A stretch of 64,000 nucleotides of DNA from an uncultured Collinsella sp. GTDB taxonomy: Bacteria > Actinomycetota > Coriobacteriia > Coriobacteriales > Coriobacteriaceae. Where the stretch lies: assembly GCA_900545055.1 (NCBI GenBank), contig UQXP01000004.1:1-64000 (forward strand). Direction: 5' to 3'. The notes beneath the pieces were generated by a model. The model worked only from the letters and a program-made list of their open reading frames with translations, had not been told where the DNA came from and did not search any database. Shown here one piece after another: positions 24,922 to 35,296 of the stretch (positions within the stretch are counted from its first letter, which is position 1; each line of letters starts with the position of its first letter). Both the position numbers and the translations under genes were made by a program.

Positions 24922-25455
24922 ATGAACATCACCGTGTATCTGGGTGCCAGCGCCGGCAATGACCCAGCATTTCTGCCTGCGGTACAGGAGCTGGGCAACT
25001 GGATTGGCGCCAACGGACACGCGTTGGTATACGGCGGGTCCAAATCGGGCCTGATGGGTGCGCTCGCCGATAGCGTGCTCGATGCTGGCGGACACGTGAC
25101 GGGTGTTGAGCCGAGCTTTTTTATCGAGGCCGAGTTTCAACATGACGGTATCGACGACCTCATCGTGACGAGTGATATGGCCGAGCGCAAGGCCAAGATG
25201 ATTGAGCTCGGCGATGCGTTCATCGCCTTTCCCGGTGGCACGGGCACGCTCGAGGAGATTGCCGAGGTCATGTCCGCGGTGTCATTGGGGCACCTGAGCG
25301 CTCCGTGCATCCTGTATAACCTGGACGGTTACTACAACGACCTCAAGGCGCTGCTCGGGCACATGATTGATAAAGGGCTTTCGAGCCCGAGGCGCCAGCA
25401 CGGCATCTACTTTGCCGACGATTTGCGCGAGATTGTCTCGATTATCAACGGATAA
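24922..25455 (+). CDS. LOG-family protein (cytokinin riboside monophosphate hydrolase-like)
   Basis: A 177-residue Rossmann-type nucleosidase-like protein (TIGR00730 group). The diagnostic PGGTGTLEE motif is present (residues about 100-108), with YGGSKSGLMGALAD near 39-52. Family members cleave nucleoside monophosphates to base plus ribose phosphate; the bacterial role is often purine metabolism. Good GGGAG site before ATG 24922. Confidence 0.88.
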   Translation: MNITVYLGASAGNDPAFLPAVQELGNWIGANGHALVYGGSKSGLMGALADSVLDAGGHVTGVEPSFFIEAEFQHDGIDDLIVTSDMAERKAKMIELGDAFIAFPGGTGTLEEIAEVMSAVSLGHLSAPCILYNLDGYYNDLKALLGHMIDKGLSSPRRQHGIYFADDLREIVSIING

Positions 25456-25580
25456 GTCTTGAGCCTGCCCCACTATGGCTCCCAATGGTGCCGTTTGCAG
25501 CGTAGACGGTTGGCTCGTTCGGGCAACGCTCGCTCTACAATAAAACGTAACTATGTCGACTTTGACCGCGGGAGGACCCG

Positions 25581-26885
25581 ATGGATAACCTTGCCAAACC
25601 CACAAACCGCGCGCTGTTTTTAGTTAGCGTTGCCGTGACCGGTGCGTTCGCAGGTGCCGTGGTCTGGCTGTTCTTTTTTGCGATGGAGCACGGTATCGAC
25701 TATCTATGGACCGAGATTCCGCACGCGCTGGGCGTCGCTTCGCCCGAGCTTGCCAGTGGCCTGTTTGGCTTTCTGCCGTACCCATTTTTTGTCTGCTTGC
25801 TGGGCGGTCTGTTAATTGGTCTGTACGAAAAGATGACAGGCACCAAGACCGATGACCTCAACCAGGTGATGGCTAAGGTCAAGCAAGACGGGCGCTACCC
25901 GTACGACAACCTGGGCAAGCTTTCGCTCGCGGCATTGCTGCCGCTGCTGTTTGGCGGAAGTATTGGACCGGAGGCCGGCCTGACCGGCGTTATCGCGGGT
26001 CTGTGCAGCTGGGTTGGCGACCGCATGCGTCGCTTTGGCGCCGAGTTTAGGGAGCTCACGCTGCTGGGCACCCAGGCTGCCCTGACGGCGCTCTTTACCG
26101 CGCCCGTGTTTGGCTTTGTGGCACCGCTTGCCGGTAGCGCCGACGGCCAGGGCGAAGACGCCGACGATGAGTCCATGTCCGGCGAGATCACCATCAAGCT
26201 GCCCAAGGCGCAAAAGACGGTGGTCTACGGCATTGCGATTGCCGGCGGCCTGGGCACCTACCTGCTGCTCGGCCAGCTCATGGGCGGCGGCATGGGCATG
26301 CCCAGGTTCGAGTCCGCCGAGGTGGGCAACCTGGAGCTTACCTGGCTCATTCCGCTGGCGTTGGTTGGCACCGTTTGCGGCTGGCTGTACTTTGTCTCCG
26401 AGCACGCAAGCGAAGCGCTTGCCCATGCCATAGGGGAGCGTCCTGTCGTCAAGGCCATGCTAGCCGGTCTGGCGCTCGCCATCTGCGGCACGGTCCTGCC
26501 CTACACCATGTTTGCCGGCGAGACCCAGGCCGACGTGCTCATGGAAACCTACCTGACCATTCCCGCTGGCGTGCTTATCGCGACCGGTCTTGTTAAGGCC
26601 ATGCTGACGCCCACCCTCATCAACCTTGGTTGGCGCGGCGGCCACTTCTTCCCGGTTATCTTCTCAGGCGTAAGCTTGGGCTATGGCCTCGCCATCCTCA
26701 CCGGCGCAGATCCGGTCTTTTGCGTCGCCGTCTGCACGGCATCGACGATGGGCGCGGTCATGCGTCAGCCGGTCATGGTCGTGGGCCTGCTGCTCATGTG
26801 CTTCCCACTCAAGGGTATCGTCTGCATGATCATCGCCGCCGTTATCGCCGCCGGCATTCCGTTGCCCAAGCCGCTACGCAAGTAG
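25581..26885 (+). CDS. ClC-family chloride channel/antiporter
   Basis: A 434-residue protein with about 10 hydrophobic stretches. GGSIGPEAGLTGVIAGL resembles the ClC selectivity region GxxGPxxxxG, and LGWRGGHFFPVIFSG is near the second conserved region (GGxFxP). The classic GSGIP motif is not evident, so it is a divergent member whose ion may be chloride or fluoride. An acidic loop (GQGEDADDESMSG) lies in the middle. GGAGG precedes ATG 25581 by about ten bases. Confidence 0.8.
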   Translation: MDNLAKPTNRALFLVSVAVTGAFAGAVVWLFFFAMEHGIDYLWTEIPHALGVASPELASGLFGFLPYPFFVCLLGGLLIGLYEKMTGTKTDDLNQVMAKVKQDGRYPYDNLGKLSLAALLPLLFGGSIGPEAGLTGVIAGLCSWVGDRMRRFGAEFRELTLLGTQAALTALFTAPVFGFVAPLAGSADGQGEDADDESMSGEITIKLPKAQKTVVYGIAIAGGLGTYLLLGQLMGGGMGMPRFESAEVGNLELTWLIPLALVGTVCGWLYFVSEHASEALAHAIGERPVVKAMLAGLALAICGTVLPYTMFAGETQADVLMETYLTIPAGVLIATGLVKAMLTPTLINLGWRGGHFFPVIFSGVSLGYGLAILTGADPVFCVAVCTASTMGAVMRQPVMVVGLLLMCFPLKGIVCMIIAAVIAAGIPLPKPLRK

Positions 26886-26920
26886 CGCGGTTTTTCACGA
26901 GTCAATTCCAGGGGTACGAG

Positions 26921-27712
26921 ATGATCCTGTACTTTAGCGCGACAGGGAACAGCGAGCATGTGGCGCGTCGCATTGCAGCGGCGACAAGCGACAAAGTTAT
27001 GTCGATTGAGCGCTTTGATGCCGAGATCCTTCACCTTGCTGTGATGGAAGGCCCCTGTCGGCTGGGGTTTGTCGCCCCGGTATACGCCTGGGGCTTGCCG
27101 ACGCCAATGATCGAGTTTTTGAAGACTGTCGACCTATCGGTTGCTGCCGGCACAAAGGGCGGCGAGCGCCCCTATACGTTCTATGTCTCGACATATGGTT
27201 CGACGACCGGGCAATCGGCCAAGTTCGCCCGCGATCTGCTACACGAGCGTGGGCTCGAGTTAGATGCGGCGATGAGCGTCAAGATGCCCGATACCTGGAC
27301 GCCTGTTTTCGACCTGTCTGACCCTCAAAAGGTTGAGGGTATCAATAGAGCTGCCGAGGCGCAGATTGATGCCGTGATCGAGGCGGTGCGGGCGCGCCGC
27401 ACGGGCAACATGATGCGCCATCGCGTGCCTCTGTTTGCATCGTGCGCGTATCACGCAATTGGGCTGCCGCGCATGCAACAGACGAGCAAGTTTGCCGTCG
27501 ATGCCGATCGCTGCATCGGCTGCGGCCTGTGTGCCAAGCGCTGCCCCATGGCGGCGATTGAGATGCGCGACGGCCTTCCCGTCTGGACAAAGCCGGAGTG
27601 CGCAGCCTGCCTTCGTTGCCTGCACTGTTGTCCCAAATTTGCCATCTCGCACGGTAAGCGCACGGCATCCCACGGTCAGTACAGGCATCCCAAGCCAGGT
27701 GTGAGGATGTAG
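26921..27712 (+). CDS. EFR1-type flavodoxin-ferredoxin fusion
   Basis: A 263-residue protein. Residues 1-160 form a flavodoxin-like domain (ILYFSATGNSEHVARRI), and two 4Fe-4S clusters are at the C-terminus: CIGCGLCAKRCP near 200 and CAACLRCLHCCP near 227. It is the EFR1 family of electron carriers found in anaerobes, which lack a clear single partner. The second cluster has an extra cysteine spacing that is normal for the family. ATG 26921 is chosen; the open frame begins at 26630 inside the ClC gene. Confidence 0.88.
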   Translation: MILYFSATGNSEHVARRIAAATSDKVMSIERFDAEILHLAVMEGPCRLGFVAPVYAWGLPTPMIEFLKTVDLSVAAGTKGGERPYTFYVSTYGSTTGQSAKFARDLLHERGLELDAAMSVKMPDTWTPVFDLSDPQKVEGINRAAEAQIDAVIEAVRARRTGNMMRHRVPLFASCAYHAIGLPRMQQTSKFAVDADRCIGCGLCAKRCPMAAIEMRDGLPVWTKPECAACLRCLHCCPKFAISHGKRTASHGQYRHPKPGVRM

Positions 27713-27727
27713 CGGCTGCTGGCTGCG

Positions 27728-28603
27728 CTATTTCCAAATCGCGAGCGCGGCGGTGCCCAGTACGATGAGGGCGAGACCGATGGCGCTGCGTCGTGAGAGT
27801 TTTTCGTTGAATGCCAGGCGCGCAAATAGTACCGATACGACAATCGATAGTTTGTCGATCTGCACCGCGACGCTCACCTGGCCTGCAGCGATGGCATAGT
27901 AATAGAGCAGCCATGATGCTCCGGTCGCGATGCCCGATGTTGCGAGAAATGTGAGTTCGCGCCGGTCAACGTGCGCGACCTGCTCCAGTTTTCCCTTGGC
28001 TGCCACGATTTCCCATGCCATAACCAGTACCACGCAGGTGCGGATTGCCGTGGCCAGGTTTGACTCGACGCCTTCGATGCCGATCTTGGCGAGGACGGAG
28101 GTGAGTGCCGCGAACACGGCGGCGCCGAGGGCGTAAGCGAGCCAGGTCCGGTCTTGCTGCTGCTCGGGTCCGGCGGAATGCTTCTTCTCGATCATTAAAA
28201 ACGTGCCGAGGGCGATGACAGCGGTTCCCACGAGCTTAACCGCAAGGGTGCTCGTTTCACCAAAAAGCGCGATGGCGACCAGCGCGGCGAGCGCGGTGCT
28301 CATCTTGTCGACCGGTACGACCTTATTGACGTCTCCGATGCTCAGCGCCTTAAAGTAACAGATCCACGAAGCACCGGTAGCGAGTCCCGAGAGGACGAGA
28401 AAGAGCCAAGATCTGGGTTCGATGCTGCCAATGGTTCCAATGGATCCAGAAATGCCCGCCATTGCCCAGGCGAAAACGAGCACCACGCAGGTGCGAATGG
28501 CCGTCGCGACATCGGAGTCGGTCTGCTTGATGCCGCATTTGGCCAGGACAGATGTGATGCCGGCAAAGAAAGCCGACACAAATGCTGCTGCGACCCACGA
28601 CAC
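27728..28603 (-). CDS. EamA/DMT-family transporter
   Basis: A 291-residue protein of two similar five-helix EamA halves (residues 1-140 and 150-291), with matching segments KCGIKQTDSDVATAIRTCVV and KIGIEGVESNLATAIRTCVV. This internal repeat is very well kept. The start is GTG 28603, with GGGGAGG about ten bases upstream. It is convergent with the EFR1 gene, with 15 bases between stops. Substrate unknown; small metabolites are exported or imported by this group. Confidence 0.87.
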   Translation of the reverse strand: MSWVAAAFVSAFFAGITSVLAKCGIKQTDSDVATAIRTCVVLVFAWAMAGISGSIGTIGSIEPRSWLFLVLSGLATGASWICYFKALSIGDVNKVVPVDKMSTALAALVAIALFGETSTLAVKLVGTAVIALGTFLMIEKKHSAGPEQQQDRTWLAYALGAAVFAALTSVLAKIGIEGVESNLATAIRTCVVLVMAWEIVAAKGKLEQVAHVDRRELTFLATSGIATGASWLLYYYAIAAGQVSVAVQIDKLSIVVSVLFARLAFNEKLSRRSAIGLALIVLGTAALAIWK

Positions 28604-29053
28604 GGGTGAAATGCCTCCCCAAAGAACAACCGCGCCAGATTTACGGCGCTCGTCCGATGATACCGTCCCGCCATGAAGCTTTGATATCGCTGTGGTGAGA
28701 CAGGGGCCATAGTTCGAGAGGGCATTTGGTTAAGGCTCGAATCGAAGGTGAATGGTTTTCCGCGAAGTGAACGAGTAAATCTGGACCCCTGGAACATGCA
28801 CACTTTTTTCGAACAAAACTGCAGGATTCTTAGACAAAAACCGCAGGAATTGAGTCCTTAAAAATGTCGATGCTACAGGGCGCTGTTTTTACTCGTTCAC
28901 TTCTCGGAAAAGTATTCACCTTCGATATGCTGACGGTGTCTTTTTGGTTGCCAAGAACTAGACGGCCTGCTGTGAGGGGCGGTGGTGACGCTATGCCGCC
29001 TTGTTTCATTGAAAAAATAAGCGGGGTACCACCTAAGCTTTTTTAGCTGTCGA
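28604..29053. other. Gene-free stretch holding a MITE copy
   Basis: These 450 bases contain copy B of the MITE-like element (28743-28925). The remainder shows no coding signal of its own; the short frames here come from the repeat. Confidence 0.75.
28743..28925. mobile_element. MITE-like 183-bp inverted-repeat element, copy B
   Basis: Arms TCGAAGGTGAATGG...CGAAGTGAACGAGT and the complement, TCGAAGGTGAATAC...CGAGAAGTGAACGAGT. The centre has CTGCAGGATTC and CCGCAGGAATT as direct repeats, which correspond to the reverse complement of copy A. The outer arm ends differ between copies (GGTCTAAT against AGGTGAAT), so copies A and B are not recent duplicates. Confidence 0.72.
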
Positions 29054-29752
29054 TTACAGATCGCGTACTCGATAAACCTTGGTGCTGACAGCGCAGCTGA
29101 TTGCACATAGTGCGAGCGCCAGTACTGCAATTCCTGCACACAGACAGCCAAGGACGGCGGGATCGGGATTCGCTCCGGCAATCGACATGAGCCAGTTGCT
29201 GATGGGGTTGGAGGAGCTCAACGTGGCAATGGCAAGGCACCAGAGCAGGGCAAACAGGCCAACGGATAGGCGCAGCGCCTCCATGTGTCCAAAGCGAAAG
29301 AACAGCGGCTGTGCCAAAAACACCATCATGAGGGAGATGAGCATCGATGCGGCGGAGGCGATTGCGATCTCAAAGACGGTCTGTCCCGTCGACGAGATAC
29401 CCGTGTGGTCCAAGAACGGAAGGGCGACAATGTTCAAAAGCACGGCGGCACAGGCCATCATTGCCGAGAAGGCAACGATGCACAGGTAGCGTGCGCAGAT
29501 GATGTCTTTGCGTGAGAAGGGCAGCGTTGCCCGATAGCGCTCCCAGCCATTTTGATTGTCGAAGCCGGCCAGCGAGCTCATGACCATGATGGGCGACATG
29601 GCACTGACCGCGCAGGCGCCGGCACTTGTGCCAGAGTCGCCGACCGACGTGTTGGCGAGGGACAGCACGACGAATAAAAACAGGCCGACGCCCGCGATGC
29701 TCGGGATGAGCGTGCGAACGATGGCGAGTTCGGACATAAAGGCGCGTTTCAT
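29054..29752 (-). CDS. ABC-2-type transporter permease
   Basis: A 232-residue membrane protein with about six hydrophobic segments. It begins MKRAFMSELAIVRTLIPSI and contains WERYRATLPFSRKDIICARY, a segment typical of the ABC-2 permease group in YtrA-regulated exporters. Its ATG overlaps the stop of the ATPase gene by four bases (ATGA, 29749-29752). It forms an exporter with the ATPase; a substrate such as a peptide antibiotic is inferred from the family. Confidence 0.83.
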   Translation of the reverse strand: MKRAFMSELAIVRTLIPSIAGVGLFLFVVLSLANTSVGDSGTSAGACAVSAMSPIMVMSSLAGFDNQNGWERYRATLPFSRKDIICARYLCIVAFSAMMACAAVLLNIVALPFLDHTGISSTGQTVFEIAIASAASMLISLMMVFLAQPLFFRFGHMEALRLSVGLFALLWCLAIATLSSSNPISNWLMSIAGANPDPAVLGCLCAGIAVLALALCAISCAVSTKVYRVRDL

Positions 29753-30630
29753 TTCGAAGCCCCTTTCAGCATGAGACGCAGGTAGTCATCAATGGTTGCC
29801 CGATCGCAGGGAATCTCTGGGAAGGCCTCGAGCGTTTCGCGACGGTTGGGCACGAGTACGTCCACGCTGTAGGCGTGGCGGGCGGCACGGGCACCTTCGA
29901 CGCAAGCCATAAGCTCGGTGGCCTGTGCCTGAGTGCAGTGGGCGATGCCGGCGCGGTCGGTAATGTCCTCGCGCGGCAGGTCAAAAATAATCGAGCCATT
30001 ATCGATGCAGATGACGCGATCAGCGGTGCGATCGAGGTCGGACGTAATGTGGCTCGAGAGCAGCACGCTGTGCTGGCCGTCGGCGACAAAGGCAAGCAGC
30101 TCATCAAGCAGCTCCTCGCGTGCCATGGGATCGAGGCCCGCGGTGGCTTCATCCAAAACGAGCAGCTTGGCCTTGTGGCTGAGTGCGCAGGCAAGCTGCA
30201 GTTTCATGCCCATGCCGCGGGAGAGGTCCTTGACCTTTGTCTTGGGATCGAGGCCAAATCGGTTGATGAATCCGGCGAACGTTTCGCGGTCCCACGTGGG
30301 GTACGCCGGGCCTACGAGCGACTCGATCTGGCCCACCTTGAGCATGGAGGGGAAGGGGCACGTGTCCAGGACAAGACCGACGCGGGAGCGTAGATGGCGT
30401 TGCGACTCATCGGGCGCGTCGGCGCCACAGTGCTGCCCAAACAGGTGCACTTCGCCGGCATCGAGCTTTATAAGCCCGAGAGCAGCTCGAATCGTCGTTG
30501 TTTTGCCAGCACCGTTGGCACCAACAAAGCCGACGATCTGGCCAGGCTCCACGGCAAGCGTGACGTCGCGCAGCGAAAAACGGTCGCTCACACGGCGTGA
30601 GATGCCTTTGAGTTCTAGCAAGTTTTGCAT
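29749..30630 (-). CDS. ABC exporter ATPase
   Basis: A 293-residue ATPase: Walker A GANGAGKTTT, signature LSRGMGMKLQ and Walker B LLVLDEATAGLDP. The last 70 residues extend past the ATPase core. It starts at ATG 30630 with AAAGG upstream. Second gene in a three-gene operon (GntR regulator, ATPase, permease) read on the minus strand, a common layout for envelope-stress or antibiotic exporters in Gram-positive bacteria. Confidence 0.9.
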   Translation of the reverse strand: MQNLLELKGISRRVSDRFSLRDVTLAVEPGQIVGFVGANGAGKTTTIRAALGLIKLDAGEVHLFGQHCGADAPDESQRHLRSRVGLVLDTCPFPSMLKVGQIESLVGPAYPTWDRETFAGFINRFGLDPKTKVKDLSRGMGMKLQLACALSHKAKLLVLDEATAGLDPMAREELLDELLAFVADGQHSVLLSSHITSDLDRTADRVICIDNGSIIFDLPREDITDRAGIAHCTQAQATELMACVEGARAARHAYSVDVLVPNRRETLEAFPEIPCDRATIDDYLRLMLKGASK

Positions 30631-30653
30631 GGTATAGCCTTTCTTGCAGATGG

Positions 30654-31034
30654 CTACTGCATGGTTTCGGGGGCTACAAGGTCGAGCATTTCGTGCAGCT
30701 TGTCGCGCGTGACGCCCAGGGTTTCGGCTTGGCTTGCCGCTTTCGCAAGCAGATCTTCGATATGGCAGAGCTGGTTTTCGCGCAAGAGCTCCTGGTTGCC
30801 CTCGGCGACAAAACAGCCCTTGCCCTGCACGGTGCAGATAAACCCGAGCTGCTCCAGGTCGGCGTAGGCGCGCTTGGTGGTGATGACGCTCACGCCAAGA
30901 TCGCTCGCGAGTGCACGGATGCTGGGGAGTTTGGCTCCCGCAGCGAGCGTGCCCGATAAGATCTGAGCTTTGACTTGCGAGGTTATCTGTTCGTAGATGG
31001 GCTTGTCGCTCGAATTGGATAGGATGATGTCCAC
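30654..31034 (-). CDS. GntR-family regulator, YtrA type
   Basis: A 126-residue regulator with a GntR winged helix (residues 10-75: PIYEQITSQVKAQILSGTLA, LPSIRALASDLGVSVITTKRAY) and a short C-terminal helical tail. This is the YtrA subfamily that controls adjacent ABC exporters. The start is GTG 31034, with AAGGAG nine bases upstream. Its probable own operator is at 31062-31095. The ATPase gene follows 23 bases later. Confidence 0.9.
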   Translation of the reverse strand: MDIILSNSSDKPIYEQITSQVKAQILSGTLAAGAKLPSIRALASDLGVSVITTKRAYADLEQLGFICTVQGKGCFVAEGNQELLRENQLCHIEDLLAKAASQAETLGVTRDKLHEMLDLVAPETMQ

Positions 31035-31061
31035 AGCGGCTCCTTAGCTGTTGGGCTACAC

Positions 31062-31095
31062 GTGTATATAACCGGTAAGCACAGTATATATACAC
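31062..31095. promoter_or_regulatory. Predicted GntR operator
   Basis: GTGTATATA (31062-31070) and TATATACAC (31087-31095) are inverted arms 16 bases apart, immediately upstream of the GntR gene. The GT/AC-rich arms fit YtrA-type operators, which usually sit over the promoter. Confidence 0.65.
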
Positions 31096-31249
31096 TATGC
31101 ATAGTTCTGCAAGAGGCAAATACCGATTGGCCCGGCTACCCAGGCCCCAACTGATGAATTTGTCCTGATAGGCGCCCTATGGCGGGATTTCGCGGCTACA
31201 ATAGTGCGGTTACAACGACGTAATGCACTCAATGCAAGAAAGGATCCGC

Positions 31250-32863
<1,614 letters not shown>

Positions 32864-32963
32864 CGCATCGGCGCGGTGGCCCTGCGAGGCTGCCGTGCCG
32901 CTTGCTTGCCTGATGCCGTGTGAGCGGCTATCATACCCACCGTCGCCTCAAGACCGGGGCGGC

Positions 32964-33013
32964 CGAGCAGTTCGGGTCCGATATCCTGCTCGTTAAACCT
33001 AAAACCAAAGGAG
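32964..33013 (+). promoter_or_regulatory. Candidate preQ1-I riboswitch
   Basis: A 7-bp stem (CGAGCAG with CTGCTCG) encloses a loop that begins TTC and ends ATATC, followed by an A-rich tail (TTAAACCTAAAACCAAAGG) that includes the ribosome-binding site of the next gene. The pattern TTC, then AxAxC, then the A-rich tail, matches the class I preQ1 aptamer known from Bacillus subtilis and Thermoanaerobacter. Ligand binding would pair a loop TCC with the GGA of the ribosome-binding site and reduce translation. The downstream gene is a queuosine-precursor-type transporter, which fits. Confidence 0.62.
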
Positions 33014-33019
33014 TACATA

Positions 33020-33742
33020 ATGATCAAGAAGGTCATGGAGGACTACAAAGTCCTGTTGCGGAGCATTCCCGCGGCAACGGTTTCGCTGTTTATCGTGAGC
33101 GTCATCATGATGAACCTGCTGGCCAACAAAGAGCTCATCAGCCTGCCGTATCTGGCACTCGACTGCGGCTTTGTCGTGAGCTGGGTTTCGTTTTTGTGCC
33201 AGGACATGATCTGCAAGCGCTTTGGCGCCAAGGCATCCATCAAAATCTCTATCCTCGCACTGCTGGTTAACCTTGCCGTGAGCCTGTGCTTTTGGCTGTG
33301 CTCGCTCACGCCCGGCATGTGGGGCGCCTACTACGACACGGGCATGATCGAGGTCAACACCGCCCTCAACACCACGATCGGCGGCACCTGGTACGTGGTG
33401 TTTGGCTCGTCGCTGGCAATGCTCGTTTCTGCCGTGGTTAACTCCACGCTCAACCAGTCGCTCGGCCGCATGCTCAAAAAGAATAACTTTGCGAGCTTCG
33501 CCTTCCGTTCCTATGTGTCCACGGGCGTTGGCCAGTTTATCGACAACCTGGTCTTTGCCATTGTGGTAAGCCACACGTTCTTTGGTTGGACCTGGGTACA
33601 GGTCCTTATGTGCTCGCTGACCGGCGCTGTTGCCGAGCTACTGTGCGAGGTCTTCCTGAGCCCCGTGGGCTACAAGGTCGTGCGCGGCTGGGAGCGCGAG
33701 AATGTGGGCTCCGAGTACCTCGAGCGCCACGCAACCGCCTAA
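33020..33742 (+). CDS. VUT-family (YhhQ-like) queuosine precursor transporter
   Basis: A 240-residue membrane protein with about six helices. The segment SWVSFLCQDMICKRFGAKASI and GQFIDNLVFAIVVSHTFFGW are typical of the VUT family (YhhQ and relatives), which import preQ0 or preQ1 for the modified base queuosine in tRNA. The candidate preQ1 riboswitch in front of it supports this role. AAGGAG lies six bases before ATG 33020. The SDR gene starts nine bases after its stop. Confidence 0.84.
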   Translation: MIKKVMEDYKVLLRSIPAATVSLFIVSVIMMNLLANKELISLPYLALDCGFVVSWVSFLCQDMICKRFGAKASIKISILALLVNLAVSLCFWLCSLTPGMWGAYYDTGMIEVNTALNTTIGGTWYVVFGSSLAMLVSAVVNSTLNQSLGRMLKKNNFASFAFRSYVSTGVGQFIDNLVFAIVVSHTFFGWTWVQVLMCSLTGAVAELLCEVFLSPVGYKVVRGWERENVGSEYLERHATA

Positions 33743-33751
33743 GGAGCAAGT

Positions 33752-34432
33752 ATGCGGGTTTTGATCACGGGCGCTTCGGGTGGTATCGGAGCCGCGTGCG
33801 TGCAGCGCTTTTTGGACGAGGGCCACGAGGTCGTGGGCTTTGATCTGCTGCCGGCGGCGATCGAACACGAGCGCTACCGCCATCTGATCGTTGATGTACG
33901 CGAGCCTAACTCGTTTCCAAGCGACCTTGAACCCCAGGTAATCGTGAATGTTGCCGGTACGCAGGATTCGGCCGACGACATCGCCGCCAACCTGTGTGGA
34001 ACCATCAACGTGACCGAGCGCTACGCCTTTGTGGGGGAGGGCCTTGCCGCCAAGCCGGCGCCGGCTATCAGATCCGTGGTCAATGTGGGGTCGGCGAGCG
34101 GGCATACGGGATCGGAGTTTCCCGCCTATGCTGCCAGCAAGGGCGGCATTATCGCCTACACCAAGAACCTTGCAAACCGGCTGGCACCGCAGGCCATCGC
34201 CAACAGTGTGGACCCGGGCGGCGTTATCACGCCGCTCAACCGTTGCGTGATGGAAGACGAACACCTGTGGAACCAGATTATGGAGCTCACACCGCTTAAG
34301 CGCTGGGCCACCGCCCAAGAGATCGCCGAGTGGATCTACTTTGTGGGCGTGACCAACCGGTTTATGACCGGGCAGAGCCTGCTGATCGATGGCGGCGAGG
34401 CCGGCCGCACACAATTTATTTGGCCCGAATAG
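33752..34432 (+). CDS. Short-chain dehydrogenase/reductase
   Basis: A 226-residue NAD(P)-dependent enzyme with the cofactor loop GASGGIGAAC at the N-terminus, NVAGT near residue 68, catalytic YxxxK as YAASKGG, and the serine in VGSASGHTG. The C-terminal FMTGQSLLIDGG is the SDR family end. Nine bases downstream of the VUT gene and probably in one operon. Substrate not evident. Confidence 0.87.
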   Translation: MRVLITGASGGIGAACVQRFLDEGHEVVGFDLLPAAIEHERYRHLIVDVREPNSFPSDLEPQVIVNVAGTQDSADDIAANLCGTINVTERYAFVGEGLAAKPAPAIRSVVNVGSASGHTGSEFPAYAASKGGIIAYTKNLANRLAPQAIANSVDPGGVITPLNRCVMEDEHLWNQIMELTPLKRWATAQEIAEWIYFVGVTNRFMTGQSLLIDGGEAGRTQFIWPE

Positions 34433-34433
34433 G

Positions 34434-34469
34434 AAACGCGCCCGATGGAAAGCCGTCGGGCGCGTTTTT
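34434..34469 (+). terminator. Intrinsic terminator after the SDR gene
   Basis: AAACGCGCCCGA with TCGGGCGCGTTT (12-bp stem) around a 10-base loop, then a T-run. Convergent with the uracil-DNA glycosylase gene. Confidence 0.88.
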
Positions 34470-34482
34470 GATATATCGATTT

Positions 34483-35208
34483 TTAGCCGAGGCAAGTCCA
34501 GCTGACGGGGGTCGAGCCGTACTGCTCGAGTAGCCGATTGGCAGCGGAGAAGGGGCGCGACCCCATAAAAGCGGGGAGTTCTGCCGTGGCACGGTTGGCC
34601 GAAAGCGGCGAGGGGTGCGTAGAGGCCAGGCAGAACTTGCCGGTTGCCTTGCCCGCGCCGGTCGCGGCGAGCTTGCCTTCGACCATCTGCTGGGCAAAAC
34701 GACCCCATGCCAAAAAGACTACCGGTTGGGGCAGCTGGCAGCAGCGTTCGATAATATAGTCGGTGAGCGTGCTCCAGCCCAGCTTGGCGTGCGAATTGGC
34801 GGCATGCTCGCGCACGGTGAGCGTGGTGTTAAGGAGCAGGACGCCCTGTTGTGCCCATGGGGTTAGGTCTCCCGTGGCGGGAATGGGGCAGTCAAGATCG
34901 GCTTTGAGTTCCTTATAGATGTTGCGCAGACTCGGCGGCAACTTGGTTTGCGTCGCGGGGACCGAGAACGATAACCCCATGGCCTGGTTGGGTCCGTGAT
35001 AGGGATCTTGACCCAAAATGACAACCTTGACCTGGTTGGCCGGCGTATAGGCGAGGGCATTGAGGATGTCGTCTTGTGCCGGGTAGATAGTTTGCTCGGC
35101 ACGTAAAAGGGCGATGCGCTCGAGCAGCTGGTTCGTCGTGTCACGTACCGGCTGCGGCGCATCGCCCAACCAAGTTGCTATGTTGCGGTCGCGAGTTGCG
35201 GTGTCCAT
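34483..35208 (-). CDS. ung: Uracil-DNA glycosylase
   Basis: A 241-residue base-excision repair enzyme. GQDPYHGPNQAMGLSFSV carries the catalytic Asp and the uracil pocket, LLLNTTLTVR holds the Asn, and HPSPLSANR is the minor-groove loop with the His. Ribosome-binding site AAAGGAG before ATG 35208. It cuts uracil from DNA, giving an abasic site. Standalone gene. Confidence 0.94.
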   Translation of the reverse strand: MDTATRDRNIATWLGDAPQPVRDTTNQLLERIALLRAEQTIYPAQDDILNALAYTPANQVKVVILGQDPYHGPNQAMGLSFSVPATQTKLPPSLRNIYKELKADLDCPIPATGDLTPWAQQGVLLLNTTLTVREHAANSHAKLGWSTLTDYIIERCCQLPQPVVFLAWGRFAQQMVEGKLAATGAGKATGKFCLASTHPSPLSANRATAELPAFMGSRPFSAANRLLEQYGSTPVSWTCLG

Positions 35209-35296
35209 GGGGCTCCTTTATGGCAGATGCTCTGTTGGCATCTATTGTAAAGGCACACCGGAAACCTTTATGCCGCGGCTGCATAAGGAGTGGGGA

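Noticed and set aside
28864..29046. 60-residue frame next to MITE copy B
   Set aside because: Begins inside the repeat and has no homology or start signal.
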